Shown here: positions 34,876 through 43,761 of the stretch, in pieces | How positions within the stretch are numbered: position 1 is the first letter of the stretch | How the letters are laid out: each line of letters begins with the position of its first letter | NCBI RefSeq assembly: GCF_003688995.1 | Contig: NZ_PENI01000001.1 | Span: forward strand, 434,001 to 498,000 | Reading direction: 5' to 3' | Origin: Streptomyces shenzhenensis | GTDB taxonomy: Bacteria > Actinomycetota > Actinomycetes > Streptomycetales > Streptomycetaceae | Length of the DNA stretch: 64,000 bases | Notes under the pieces: model-generated | What the model saw: only the letters and a program-made list of their open reading frames with translations | Told to the model about the DNA's origin: nothing | Database searches by the model: none | Made by a program: the position numbers and the translations under genes

Positions 34876-36507
34876 GTGCACGACGAACTCCTCGCGCGGG
34901 CCCGAGCGTGGCTGGCCGAGGACCCCGACCCGGACACCCGCGCGGAACTCGCCGGGCTCATCGACGCCGGGGACCACGCGGAGCTGGCCGCCCGCTTCAG
35001 CGGCACCCTCCAGTTCGGCACCGCGGGCCTGCGGGGCGAACTCGGCGCCGGCCCGCAGCGGATGAACCGGGCGGTCGTCATCCGCGCCGCCGCCGGTCTC
35101 GCCGCGTACCTCAGGAAGCACGGGCGAACCGGCGGACTCGTCGTCGTCGGCTACGACGCCCGGCACAAGTCCGCCGACTTCGCCCGCGACACCGCGGCCG
35201 TGATGACCGGCGCCGGGCTGCGCGCGGCCGTGCTGCCGCGGCCCCTGCCCACCCCGGTGCTCGCCTTCGCGATCCGGCACCTGGGGGCCGTCGCGGGCGT
35301 GGAGGTCACCGCCAGCCACAACCCGCCCCGGGACAATGGCTACAAGGTCTACCTTGGTGAAGGTTCGCAGATCGTGCCGCCCGCCGACAGCGAGATCGCC
35401 GCCGAGATCGACGCGATCGCCTCTCTCGACGACGTGCCGCGTCCGGACGGGGGCTGGGAGATCCTCGACGACTCCGTCCTGGACGCCTATCTCGCCCGTA
35501 CCGACGCCGTGCTCGCCGACGGCTCGCCGCGTACCGCGCGCACCGTCTACACGGCGATGCACGGCGTCGGCAAGGACGTCCTGCTCGCCGCATTCGCCCG
35601 TGCCGGGTTCCCGGAACCGGTCCTCGTCGCCGAACAGGCCGAGCCCGACCCGGACTTCCCGACCGTCGCCTTCCCCAACCCGGAGGAGCCCGGCGCGATG
35701 GACCTGGCCTTCGCGCAGGCCCGCGCGAGCGAACCGGACCTGATCGTCGCCAACGACCCGGACGCCGACCGGCTCGCCGTCGCCGTCCCGGACGGCGGGG
35801 CGTGGCGCATGCTGCGCGGCGACGAGGTCGGGGCGCTGCTCGCCGCGCATCTGGTCGGGCGCGGCGCCACCGGCACCTTCGCCGAGTCGATCGTTTCGTC
35901 CTCGCTGCTCGGCCGGATCGCCGGCCGGGCCGGGCTGCCGTACGAGGAGACACTCACCGGGTTCAAGTGGATCGCCCGTGTGGACGGTCTGCGCTACGGC
36001 TACGAGGAGGCCCTCGGCTACTGCGTGGACCCGCAGGGCGTGCGGGACAAGGACGGCATCACGGCCGCCCTGCTCGTCACGGAGCTGGCCTCCGAACTGA
36101 AGGAGCGGGGCCGGACCCTGCCGGACCTCCTCGACGACCTGGCCGTGGAGTACGGGCTGCACGCCACCGACCAGCTCTCGGTGCGGGTGCAGGACCTGTC
36201 GGTCATCGCGGACGCCATGCGGCGGCTGCGCGCGCGCCCGCCCGCCGAGCTGGCCGGTCTCGCGGTCACCCGGGCCGAGGACCTGGCCCGCGGCTCGGAC
36301 CGGCTGCCGCCCACCGACGGGCTGCGCTACACCCTGGACGGCGCCCGGATCGTGGTCCGGCCCAGCGGCACGGAACCCAAGCTGAAGTGCTATCTGGAGG
36401 TCGTCGTCCCGGTCGCCGGGCACGCCGGGCTGCCGGCCGCCCGGGACCGCGCGGCCGGCCTGCTGGCCGCCCTCAAGCGGGACCTGGCCGCGGCCGCCGG
36501 CATCTGA
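34876..36507 (+). CDS. Phospho-sugar mutase (phosphomannomutase family)
   Basis: A 543-residue alpha-D-phosphohexomutase. The phosphoserine loop is TASHNPPRDNGYKVYLG near residue 145, the metal loop NDPDADRLAVAV near 295, sugar binding around EEALGYCVDP, and the phosphate loop RPSGTEPKLKCYLE near 500. It is annotated in relatives as phosphomannomutase, but its place directly after deoD suggests it may isomerise (deoxy)ribose 1-phosphate to the 5-phosphate, feeding DeoC. Members of this fold are known to do either. The GTG start follows GGAGG by 10 bp. Confidence 0.85.
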   Translation: MHDELLARARAWLAEDPDPDTRAELAGLIDAGDHAELAARFSGTLQFGTAGLRGELGAGPQRMNRAVVIRAAAGLAAYLRKHGRTGGLVVVGYDARHKSADFARDTAAVMTGAGLRAAVLPRPLPTPVLAFAIRHLGAVAGVEVTASHNPPRDNGYKVYLGEGSQIVPPADSEIAAEIDAIASLDDVPRPDGGWEILDDSVLDAYLARTDAVLADGSPRTARTVYTAMHGVGKDVLLAAFARAGFPEPVLVAEQAEPDPDFPTVAFPNPEEPGAMDLAFAQARASEPDLIVANDPDADRLAVAVPDGGAWRMLRGDEVGALLAAHLVGRGATGTFAESIVSSSLLGRIAGRAGLPYEETLTGFKWIARVDGLRYGYEEALGYCVDPQGVRDKDGITAALLVTELASELKERGRTLPDLLDDLAVEYGLHATDQLSVRVQDLSVIADAMRRLRARPPAELAGLAVTRAEDLARGSDRLPPTDGLRYTLDGARIVVRPSGTEPKLKCYLEVVVPVAGHAGLPAARDRAAGLLAALKRDLAAAAGI

Positions 36508-36528
36508 GACGCCGGCGGCCGCCTCCGG

Positions 36529-36555
36529 GGTGCGCCCGGGACGAACGGGCGCACC
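36529..36555 (+). terminator. Hairpin terminator after the sugar mutase gene
   Basis: GGTGCGCCCG (36529-36538) and CGGGCGCACC (36546-36555) form a 10-pair stem with a 7-base loop, 22 bp past the stop. Confidence 0.8.
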
Positions 36556-36660
36556 TCGATAGGGTGATTTAGCGGCCACGGCTGACGCACCCGCCGCACT
36601 CCCCCGCGCTCTGCGGGAACGGTGAACCGGTACCGCCCGCCGAGTACTGGAGCCGCCGAC

Positions 36661-37854
36661 GTGTCCTCGACCGCCCCCGACACCGCCCCCAGCGGACACA
36701 TCCCGGGCACCCGGCGGCCCCCCGTACCGTCCGGCATCCCCTCCCGCGCGCTGCTGGACGGGCTGCGGCGCGCGGCGCCCGCGCTGGCCGCCTTCGTCTC
36801 CGTGCATGTCGCGGGGCTGCTGTTCCTCGCCGTGTGGGCGCACCGGCGCGGGCACGGGGTCTGGCCGATGCTGGCGACGGAGTGGGACTCCCGCTGGTAC
36901 CTGGGGATCGCCGAGCACGGGTACGCGCATGAGCTGGGTGTCGCCTTCGACCACAACAACCTGGCGTTCTTCCCGCTCTACCCGCTGCTGGTGAAGGCCG
37001 TCGCCGTGGTCACCCCGGGCAGCCGGGCCGGCACCGGCCTCGGCATCGCCGTGCTGGCCTCGCTGGTCGCGGCCTGGGGCGTGTTCGCCGTCGGTGAGCG
37101 GCTGGCCGGGCGGCAGGCGGGGATCCTGCTCACCACACTGTGGGCGGCGCTGCCGGTCTCCCTCGTGCAGTGGATGGGGTACACCGAGTCGCTGTTCACG
37201 CTCTTCGCCGCCTGGACCCTGTACGCGGTGCTGGACGAGCGCTGGCTGTGGGCCGCCGCGGGGGCGTGCCTGGCCGGGCTGACCCGGCCCACCGGGATCG
37301 CGGTGGCGGCGGCCGTCTCCGTCGCCGCCCTGCTGTCGCTGCGCCGCCGCTTCTCGGGCCGGGCCCTGGCCGCCGCGCTGCTCGCCCCGGCCGGCTGGTG
37401 CGGGTACCTCGGCTGGGTGGGGCTGCGGCTGGGCCGCTGGGACGGCTACTTCGCCGTGCAGCGGATGTGGCACAACGAGTTGGACGGCGGCCACGAGACC
37501 CTGCGCCGGCTGCGCCAGCTGTTCGGGCAGGTGTCACGGCCGGAGCTGTTCCTGATCGTGGTCACCCTGACGATGCTGGTCTCGGTGGTGCTGTTCGCGC
37601 TGTCGGTGTGGGACCGGCAGCCGCTGCCGCTGCTGGTGTTCACCGGAGTGCTGCTGGTGATCGTCCTGTGCAGCGGCGGCGTCTATTTCCCACGCGCCCG
37701 CTTCCTGCTGCCCGGCTTCCCGCTGCTGCTGCCGGTGGCGGTGCATCTGTCCCGGGCCTCCCGCAGGTACCGGGCGCTGGTGCTGGCGACGGCGGTGGCG
37801 GGCTCGGCGTACTGCGGCGCGTACATGCTGCTGGTGTGGCCGAGCGCGCCCTGA
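36661..37854 (+). CDS. PIG-V-like polytopic mannosyltransferase
   Basis: A 397-residue membrane protein with about ten spans, of the GT-C fold. The catalytic-loop signature WDSRWYLGIAEHGY with its Asp lies near residue 77, and HNNLAFFPLYPLLVKAV follows, as in PIG-V and actinobacterial polyprenyl-phosphate-mannose transferases. It should transfer a sugar from a lipid carrier on the outer face of the membrane. The GTG at 36661 is preferred for its TGGAG site 8 bp upstream; a GTG at 36622 would add 13 residues. It opens the block that separates the mutase gene from deoC. Confidence 0.78.
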   Translation: MSSTAPDTAPSGHIPGTRRPPVPSGIPSRALLDGLRRAAPALAAFVSVHVAGLLFLAVWAHRRGHGVWPMLATEWDSRWYLGIAEHGYAHELGVAFDHNNLAFFPLYPLLVKAVAVVTPGSRAGTGLGIAVLASLVAAWGVFAVGERLAGRQAGILLTTLWAALPVSLVQWMGYTESLFTLFAAWTLYAVLDERWLWAAAGACLAGLTRPTGIAVAAAVSVAALLSLRRRFSGRALAAALLAPAGWCGYLGWVGLRLGRWDGYFAVQRMWHNELDGGHETLRRLRQLFGQVSRPELFLIVVTLTMLVSVVLFALSVWDRQPLPLLVFTGVLLVIVLCSGGVYFPRARFLLPGFPLLLPVAVHLSRASRRYRALVLATAVAGSAYCGAYMLLVWPSAP

Positions 37855-37915
37855 TTCACGGGGAGTTGGGCCCTGGCTCGCTCACGGGATTCCAGCTGCG
37901 GCGTGCGGGCCCGGT

Positions 37916-37952
37916 ACGGGGTTCAGTGCCGGGTGAGCCGGCTGAACCCCGT
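37916..37952. terminator. Bidirectional hairpin terminator
   Basis: ACGGGGTTCAG (37916-37926) pairs exactly with CTGAACCCCGT (37942-37952) across 15 bases, between the convergent glycosyltransferase and transglycosylase genes. Confidence 0.8.
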
Positions 37953-37969
37953 GTCCGGGGCGCCGCCGC

Positions 37970-39310
37970 TCAGCCCGTCGTCGGTGTGCCGGTGCTCGCC
38001 TCGCCGGCCGCGGGGGTGGTGGTGTCGGTCGGGGTGGGCTCGGGAGTCGTCTCGGTGGGCGTCGGGGACGCGGGGGCTTCCGTGGACGGCTCGGGGTCCG
38101 GGGCGGACTCCGTGGGCGTCTGGGCCGGTACGGAGGGGTCGGGGGCCACGGGGGTCTGTGTCGGGGTCTGGCCGGGTGTCCCGGTGGGCGTGGGCTCGGC
38201 GGTCGGGTCCGGGGTCGGCGTGGTGCTCGCGCCGGCCGACGGCGACGGTGCGGCGGGCCGGGACGGCGTCCGGGTGGGCTGCGCGGGCCCGGCGGACGGC
38301 GTGGCGGTGTCGCCGGGCGCGGAGCCGGGCTCGTCGGAAGGCTCGCCGGAGGGCTTCCCGCCGCCCACGTCTCCGTCGCGCACCGGCTTCGTGGCCGGGG
38401 TGTCACCGCCCGCGCCGGGGCTCTTCGGGACGACGGCCGTGCCGTCGGGGACGGTGTGCACGCCCCGGAGGTAGAACTCCATCCAGCCGAGGACGAGGTT
38501 GAGGTAGTCACGCGAGTAGTTGTAGCTGAGGATCGCCCGCTCCAGGCCGGCCGCGGTGCGCAGGTCGCGGTCGCCGGCGCACAGGTAGTGGCCCGCGGCC
38601 AGGGCGGCGTCGTAGACGTTGTTCGGGTCGGCGACGCCGTCGCCGTTGCCGTCGGCGCCCCAGGTCTTCCAGGTGGTCGGCAGGAACTGCATGGGGCCGA
38701 CGGCCCGGTCGTAGACCGGGTCGCCGTCCCAGACGCCGTTCTCGCTGTCGAGGATCAGCGCGAAGCCGTTGCCGTCGAGGGCGGGGCCGGTGATCCGGGT
38801 GAGGGTGTCGCCGTTCGCCGCGACGGCGCCGCCGCCCGCGTGACCCGACTCGACCTTGCCGATCGCGGCGAGCAGTTCCCAGCGCAGTCCGCAGGCCGGG
38901 TCGGTGCGGCCGACCGAGGCCGCGGCTTTCTGATAGGCGTCGAACACGGTCGACGGCAGCCCGGCCTCGGCCGTGACACGCCGCGGCGAGGGCTTCGCGG
39001 CCTGCTCGCCCCACAGCCTCTCGGCGCTCGACACGCCCTTCAGGGGCGGGAGTTCGACGTGGTAGGAGTCGTCGCCCTGGGAGGGGACCGCGGGCAGCGG
39101 GGCGTCCGGGGCGACGAACCCGCCGGGCACGCTCACGCCCTCGTCCTGCGGCGTCCGAGCCGCGGAGACGGGCGCCGGGGCCTGGGAGCCGGCGGTGAGC
39201 AGGGCCGCGGCGACCGTGGCGCACGTGGCGACGGACGCGCCACGCAGACCACGCCGGGTGCGCAGCCGCGCGCCCACTCCACGGAGGGACCTGGCGAGCG
39301 GACGGGACAT
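37970..39310 (-). CDS. Secreted lytic transglycosylase with Pro/Thr-rich tail
   Basis: A 446-residue exported peptidoglycan lyase. A signal peptide (to about residue 50) is followed by an SLT/MltB-like domain at about 130-290: the catalytic Glu in LLAAIGKVESGHAGG, then AVGPMQFLPTTWKTWGADG, an aspartate-rich DGNGDGVADPNNVYDAALAA that may bind calcium, and AILSYNYSRDYLNLV. The last 140 residues are low-complexity Pro/Thr/Ser/Glu sequence, probably wall-spanning. The ATG at 39308-39310 has a good CAGGAGTG site. Confidence 0.85.
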   Translation of the reverse strand: MSRPLARSLRGVGARLRTRRGLRGASVATCATVAAALLTAGSQAPAPVSAARTPQDEGVSVPGGFVAPDAPLPAVPSQGDDSYHVELPPLKGVSSAERLWGEQAAKPSPRRVTAEAGLPSTVFDAYQKAAASVGRTDPACGLRWELLAAIGKVESGHAGGGAVAANGDTLTRITGPALDGNGFALILDSENGVWDGDPVYDRAVGPMQFLPTTWKTWGADGNGDGVADPNNVYDAALAAGHYLCAGDRDLRTAAGLERAILSYNYSRDYLNLVLGWMEFYLRGVHTVPDGTAVVPKSPGAGGDTPATKPVRDGDVGGGKPSGEPSDEPGSAPGDTATPSAGPAQPTRTPSRPAAPSPSAGASTTPTPDPTAEPTPTGTPGQTPTQTPVAPDPSVPAQTPTESAPDPEPSTEAPASPTPTETTPEPTPTDTTTPAAGEASTGTPTTG

Positions 39311-39455
39311 GATGTCACTCCTGACCTTGGGGCGCTCGGGGCGTGGGGGGTGGCTGTGTTCGTCGCGCCCGACGCTAGGCAGCGAGCGCCCCGCGGCGGG
39401 ACGCCTGGCCTGCTCTAGGGGCTAAGGCGAGATGAACTCCTGGGGGAGACGAGGG

Positions 39456-40262
39456 CTACGGCTGCACCCGCACGAGGTAGCTGAAGCCCGTGTTCTCGCC
39501 GACGCAGGACTGGAGCGTGAGGTCGCCCCAGTAGAGGCCGTGGGCGGGGGTGCCGCGGCCGGGTGAGACGTAGTTGGCGTAGACGCGGTAGGTGAAGGTG
39601 CCGCGCGGTGTGGTGGCCGTGACCGTCGTGTCCACGGGCAGCGTGGCGAACCGCGAGAAGCCGCAGTAGTCGTGGCCCACGACCACGGCGGTGCGCAGCC
39701 CGTAGCCGTCCTCGGTGCCGAGGTCGGGCCCGGTCCACTGCACGGCGTCCCGGCAGGAGTCCACGACGTCCTGGCCGCCCCGCACGACCTTGGCGGACCA
39801 GGAGCCGATCCGCAGCGTGGTCGAGCCGTCCCGGCTGCGCCGGTCGTGGGTCCCGGCGTCGGGCGAGGGTTTCGACGACGGCTCGGCGGGGGTGCCGCCG
39901 GGGCGGGCGGCGGCGGACGGAGGCGCGGTGTCGGACAGGTCCGGCAGTTCGGTCGTCGGAGCCGCGGTGGGCCTGCTCGGGGACGGTGCGGGAGGGGGCG
40001 CTGGGCGGCTGGTGACCGCCGTGGGCGCGGGCTCCGGCGGGCCGGTCCGGGTCGGTGTGCCGGAGGGCGTCGGCTCGGGCGGAGCCGTGGCCACCCGGTC
40101 GGTGGCCGACGCGGTGGGCGGGGCGCTCGGGGACGGCCCCGCCGACGGCCTGCCGCCCGCCCCGGGGACGGCACACCCCGCGAGGACGGCGGACGCGACC
40201 ACGGCCACGGCCCCGCGGAGTGGCAGTCGGGCACCGGGCCTGATGCGAGACCGGACGTTCAC
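39456..40262 (-). CDS. Sortase-like lipoprotein
   Basis: A 268-residue lipoprotein. The signal peptide ends in ASAVLAGC with Cys30 as lipid site. Residues 31-145 form a Pro/Ser/Thr-rich stalk, and the C-terminal 120 residues look like a sortase beta-barrel: a candidate catalytic His in AVVVGHDYCGFSRFATLP, strands TFTYRVYANYV, a TLxxC-type nucleophile in LTLQSCVGENTG, and Arg in YLVRVQP at the end. The distances fit class E/F-like sortases, but lipid anchoring is unusual. The GTG at 40260-40262 lies 32 bp after the PstB-like gene. Its leader is identical over 23 bp to that of the binding protein gene at 43819-44877. It may be the active partner of the inactive sortase fold encoded at 41204. 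Confidence 0.6.
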   Translation of the reverse strand: MNVRSRIRPGARLPLRGAVAVVASAVLAGCAVPGAGGRPSAGPSPSAPPTASATDRVATAPPEPTPSGTPTRTGPPEPAPTAVTSRPAPPPAPSPSRPTAAPTTELPDLSDTAPPSAAARPGGTPAEPSSKPSPDAGTHDRRSRDGSTTLRIGSWSAKVVRGGQDVVDSCRDAVQWTGPDLGTEDGYGLRTAVVVGHDYCGFSRFATLPVDTTVTATTPRGTFTYRVYANYVSPGRGTPAHGLYWGDLTLQSCVGENTGFSYLVRVQP

Positions 40263-40276
40263 TTCTGAACCCCTTG
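40254..40276 (-). promoter_or_regulatory. 23-bp translation start module shared with 44869-44891
   Basis: These 23 bp, containing AAGGGG, TTCAGAA and the first codons GTG AAC GTC, are identical to 44869-44891 at the start of the secreted binding protein gene. Sequence on both sides differs, so the match is confined to the ribosome-binding and initiation region. Confidence 0.85.
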
Positions 40277-40294
40277 TCACGGGCTGCCGCGGGC

Positions 40295-41182
40295 TTATCC
40301 GAAGCGGCCGTTCACGTAGTCCGTGGTGCGCGGATCCTGTGGGCTGTTGAACATGGCGTCCGTGCCGCCGTGTTCGACGATCACGCCGGGGGTGCCCTGC
40401 TCGGCGAGGAAGAAGGCGCACTGGTCGGAGACGCGGGCCGCCTGCTGCATGTTGTGGGTGACGATCACGATGGTGACCTCGTCGGACAGCTCGTGGATCG
40501 TCTCCTCGATGCGGCGCGTCGAGGTCGGGTCAAGGGCGGAGCACGGCTCGTCCATCAGCAGGACGCGGGGCCGGACCGCAAGCGACCGCGCGATGCACAG
40601 GCGCTGCTGCTGACCGCCGGAGAGCGCGCCACCGGGCTGGCGGAGCCGGTCCCGGACCTCCTTCCACAGGCCCGCCTTGGTGAGGCACTCCTCGACGAGC
40701 CGGTCCTTGTCCTCGCGGCCCGCCTTCAGGCCGGCCAGCTTCAGGCCGGCGGTGACGTTGTCGTAGATCGACATCGCCGGGAAGGGGTTGGGCTTCTGGA
40801 AGACCATGCCGATCTGGCGGCGGGCGTGGGTGATGCGGCGCCCCCGGTCGTAGATGTCGTCGCCGTCCAGGAGGACCCGGCCCGACAGGGAGGCCGAACC
40901 GACCAGTTCGTGCATGCGGTTGAGGATCCGCAGGAACGTGGACTTGCCGCAGCCGGACGGGCCGATGAGCGCGGTGACCTTGCGGGCCGGCATGGTGAGC
41001 GAGACCTGCTCCAGCACCTTGTGATTGCCGAACCAGGCCGAGATGGCGTCGGCCTCCAGGGTGGCCGGGTCGCTCTCCGCGGTGGCCGCGCCGCGCTGGG
41101 GCGCCTTGACGGCCGGTATCCGCTTCGTCGGGTCGAGGAGCTCGTCGACGAGGGTGTCGGCCGTGTCGGTGGTGTCGGACAT
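40295..41182 (-). CDS. PstB-like phosphate-type ABC ATPase
   Basis: A 295-residue ATPase close to PstB: Walker [20 protein letters not shown] near residue 74, Q-loop [16 protein letters not shown] (the PxPFPMS form typical of PstB), signature LSGGQQQR, Walker [14 protein letters not shown] and switch [14 protein letters not shown]. An N-terminal extension of about 40 residues is absent from normal PstB. It is the only ATPase in the cluster, so it should power the permeases at 49264-51572 although 8 kb of surface-protein genes separates them. I give no pst symbol because the binding proteins differ from true PstS. Confidence 0.85.
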   Translation of the reverse strand: MSDTTDTADTLVDELLDPTKRIPAVKAPQRGAATAESDPATLEADAISAWFGNHKVLEQVSLTMPARKVTALIGPSGCGKSTFLRILNRMHELVGSASLSGRVLLDGDDIYDRGRRITHARRQIGMVFQKPNPFPAMSIYDNVTAGLKLAGLKAGREDKDRLVEECLTKAGLWKEVRDRLRQPGGALSGGQQQRLCIARSLAVRPRVLLMDEPCSALDPTSTRRIEETIHELSDEVTIVIVTHNMQQAARVSDQCAFFLAEQGTPGVIVEHGGTDAMFNSPQDPRTTDYVNGRFG

Positions 41183-41203
41183 GATGGTTGAACTCCTCGT
41201 CGG

Positions 41204-42145
41204 TCAGAGCAGGTTGGGCAGCAGGCGGGCGGCGGCGCCGGAGACGGCGAGGCCGAACGCGGCCAGTACGGGTACGCCGACGATCCAGGTCTGCCAGCGG
41301 CCCCACGCGCGGTAGGCGGCCATGGTGAGCAGGGCGGCCAGGAACAGCCCCTGGGACCAGAGGAAGACCGGCAGCCAGGCCGCGCCCTCGATGCCGAAGG
41401 CCTGCTCGGAGTCGCCGACCCAGCCGAGGGCGAGCGGGCGGGGCGGGGCGGGCTGTACGTCGCTTGTGAGGGTCGCGTCGACGCGGAGGGTGCCGGACGG
41501 GGTGTACGGCCCGCCCTCGGCGGTGGTGAGCGTGAGCCGGCCCTCGTTGTCCTTGAGGGCGGCCGGCAGCGGGTCGCCCTCCCGGCGGACGCCCGTGACC
41601 CGGTAGGTGGCCTTGCCCTGGCCCGTCGTCATCTCGATCTCGGTGCCCGCGGGCAGTCGGTGCAGGCCGTGGAACGGGCTGCCGTACCCCCACTGGCGGC
41701 CCATGATCACGCTGGTGCCTGCCTGGCCCGGCAACGGGGTGTCCCGGCGGTGGCCGGGGCCCGACATCAGCACACCGGAAGTGGTGCCCTCCCCGATCAC
41801 TTCCTTCAGGCCCAGGGCCGGGATGCGCAGCAGCGCTACCGGGGCGCCGGGCTCCAGCATCTTGCCGTCGTACGTCTGCTGCCCCACCGGCGCGATGCCG
41901 AGGGCGAGTTGACGGCGGTACTCGTCGTACGCGGTCTGCTGGTCGCGGGCATGCTGGAGGTGTCCCACGATCGTGAGGTTGGCGGCGAAGCCGAGCAGCA
42001 GGGCGGCGAGCACGCACAGCGCGGCCCCGGCGAAGGCGAAGCCGGCGCGTTCTGCCCGCGGCGGCCCTGAGCCGGTCTCGGGCTCGGGTGAAGGCGCCGG
42101 CGCCGGCGGCGCCTCGGCCGGCGGGGGCGGGGACAGCACGGTCAC
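41204..42145 (-). CDS. Catalytically dead sortase-like membrane protein
   Basis: A 313-residue protein with a Pro-rich cytoplasmic N-terminus, a span at about 36-56, an outer sortase beta-barrel (about 95-230) and two or three C-terminal spans. Fold landmarks are clear: SGPGHRRDTPLPGQAG, then the strand and loop where active class E sortases read VIAGHR, here VIMGRQWG, so the catalytic His is Arg150. The TLxTC nucleophile site reads LTLTTAEGG, so the catalytic Cys is Ala209. Both codons are clear in the DNA. It therefore probably binds or scaffolds sorting-signal peptides rather than cutting them. Its gene is 21 bp before the PstB-like ATPase gene. Confidence 0.8.
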   Translation of the reverse strand: MTVLSPPPPAEAPPAPAPSPEPETGSGPPRAERAGFAFAGAALCVLAALLLGFAANLTIVGHLQHARDQQTAYDEYRRQLALGIAPVGQQTYDGKMLEPGAPVALLRIPALGLKEVIGEGTTSGVLMSGPGHRRDTPLPGQAGTSVIMGRQWGYGSPFHGLHRLPAGTEIEMTTGQGKATYRVTGVRREGDPLPAALKDNEGRLTLTTAEGGPYTPSGTLRVDATLTSDVQPAPPRPLALGWVGDSEQAFGIEGAAWLPVFLWSQGLFLAALLTMAAYRAWGRWQTWIVGVPVLAAFGLAVSGAAARLLPNLL

Positions 42146-42190
42146 GGGAAGCGCTCCTGTGAAGAGATGCGGAGGGGAGAAACGGAAGGG

Positions 42191-42219
42191 CGGGCGGCGG
42201 GGTGGGGGCCCGCCGCCCG
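42191..42219 (-). terminator. GC hairpin between the Ig-like and pseudo-sortase genes
   Basis: CGGGCGGCGGG (42191-42201) pairs with CCCGCCGCCCG (42209-42219); flanking GGAAG/CTTCC can extend it. It follows the stop of the LAxTG protein gene and could reduce read-through into the pseudo-sortase and ATPase genes. Confidence 0.6.
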
Positions 42220-42234
42220 TGCTTCCGCCTGCCG

Positions 42235-43707
42235 TTACGAGCGGGGCTCGCCGAAGGACAGCAGCCCGTTGCGGCGGCCGTACCGTACGAAGGCGATGCC
42301 GGCCGCGGTCAGGACGACGGCGCCGACGCCGGAGAACAGCGCGATCTGGCTGCCGGTGGAGGCCAGGCCCCCGGAGGGCGAGGCGCCGCCGGAGGTGGAG
42401 CTGCCGCCGGAGGTGCTGCCGCCGCCGGAGTCACCGCCGGAGGTGCTGCCGCCGCCGGAGGTGCCGGCCGAGTCGCCCGTGGGATCGGCGGTCGGCTCGT
42501 CGGTGGGCCCGTCCGTCGGCTCGTCGGTGGGCTTGTCGGACGGGTTGTCGCTGGGGGAGTCGGAGGGCTCCGCGACGGTGAAGGTCGCCTGAGACGCGGT
42601 TTCGCCGGTCAGGTAATTGCAGGCCGGCGAGAAGTTCCAGGACGATGTACCGGCAACCATGTCGTCCGGAACGGTGAGCGAGTTCCAGGTCACCACCCCG
42701 TTGGCATCGGCGGTGGCGCCGGGGAACGATTCGTCACGGTTGCTGAGGGCCATCGAGTACGAGGTGCCCGCTTCGCAGCCGCGGACAAGCACCTTCACCG
42801 TCTGGCCGCGCTGCAGTTCCGGACCGGGGGTACCGGTCAGTCGCTTGCCGTTCTCGTCCTGGATCTCCACCGTCGGCTTGGCCACGGTCACGGGGATGGG
42901 GGTGGACTGCGAGGACGCCCACTGGCCGGCGTTCGCCGACGTGAACCGCGCGGTGAGTTCGTGCCGCCCCTCGGGCAGAGTCGACGTCGTCAGCGCGGCC
43001 TTCCCGCCCGAGACCGTGACCGGGCCGCTGCCCAGCGGCGTCTCCCCTTCCAGGAACGTCACGGTGCCGGTGGCCTCAGCGGGCGTGATCGTGGCGGTGA
43101 GCTTGATTTCCTGGTCGGGCTCGAACCGGGAGGCACCACCTGAGTCCAGCGCGACCGAGGTGGTCGCGGCGCCCTCACCGACCACCCAGGTGTCGCCGGA
43201 GACGGTGATCTTCTGGGTCCAGTAGTGGCTCGGCAGTCCGTAGGAGTCGGGGGGCAGGTATGAGTACTGGTCCACGCAGTCCACGCGCAGCTCGTAGGTG
43301 CCGTCACCCGTGATGTAGTCCGACAGGTTGCGTACCTCCATGCCCGGGTTGTCCGCGGCCGCCAGGGAGACCGTGGAGGTCGGGCCGTGGTAGGGGGCCG
43401 CATCGGTGATCCCCCACAGCGCGAGCCTGGGCGCGGAACCTTCCTTGACCACGGAGAGGTTGAGCACGCTGTCGAAGGTCAGGGGGTCGAGTACGTCGGC
43501 GGGGCAGGCGGCGGGGAGCTCTATGGAACCGGCAAAGGGCTGAGGATCGCTGAGCGACCCGCTGTCGGGCGTGATGGTGAACGTCCCGGCCTCCGCCGCC
43601 CGGGCAGGCTGGGACTGGGAGGCAACCAAGCCCACCACGCCCATGGCCAGCGCGGCGCAGACAGCCAGGACGGCGGCCACTCTTCGGAATGGATGAAGCA
43701 CTCTCAT
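42235..43707 (-). CDS. Ig-like LAxTG cell-wall surface protein
   Basis: A 490-residue secreted protein. After a signal peptide (to about residue 38, ARA) comes a 150-residue beta-rich domain with paired Cys. An Ig-like repeat follows near 195-280 (TATITPAEATGTVTFLEGE and GGKAALTTSTLPEGRHELTA, the bacterial Ig-like 3/5 pattern), and then another beta domain with Cys. A long Pro/Ser/Thr/Asp/Gly stalk leads to the sorting signal LASTG at 448-452, a membrane span and the tail RYGRRNG. Class E sortases recognise LAxTG, so it should be fixed to peptidoglycan. The ATG at 43705-43707 has GGGGGG 8 bp upstream. It may be a wall-exposed adhesin or receptor for the transporter cluster. Confidence 0.8.
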   Translation of the reverse strand: MRVLHPFRRVAAVLAVCAALAMGVVGLVASQSQPARAAEAGTFTITPDSGSLSDPQPFAGSIELPAACPADVLDPLTFDSVLNLSVVKEGSAPRLALWGITDAAPYHGPTSTVSLAAADNPGMEVRNLSDYITGDGTYELRVDCVDQYSYLPPDSYGLPSHYWTQKITVSGDTWVVGEGAATTSVALDSGGASRFEPDQEIKLTATITPAEATGTVTFLEGETPLGSGPVTVSGGKAALTTSTLPEGRHELTARFTSANAGQWASSQSTPIPVTVAKPTVEIQDENGKRLTGTPGPELQRGQTVKVLVRGCEAGTSYSMALSNRDESFPGATADANGVVTWNSLTVPDDMVAGTSSWNFSPACNYLTGETASQATFTVAEPSDSPSDNPSDKPTDEPTDGPTDEPTADPTGDSAGTSGGGSTSGGDSGGGSTSGGSSTSGGASPSGGLASTGSQIALFSGVGAVVLTAAGIAFVRYGRRNGLLSFGEPRS

Positions 43708-43761
43708 TTGCGATTGCCCCCCGGGGGACGCTAGTCGGATGGATCCCTGCACAGCGCGGGT

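Noticed and set aside
32758..37494. A 1578-codon open frame on the minus strand
   Set aside because: It is the antisense shadow of five well-identified plus-strand genes; its translation is low-complexity His/Gly/Arg/Val-rich and has no domain.
39311..39455. A ydaO-type (cyclic di-AMP) riboswitch before the lytic transglycosylase gene
   Set aside because: Such elements precede some Streptomyces wall hydrolase genes, but the 145-bp leader is short and I could not find the conserved helices.
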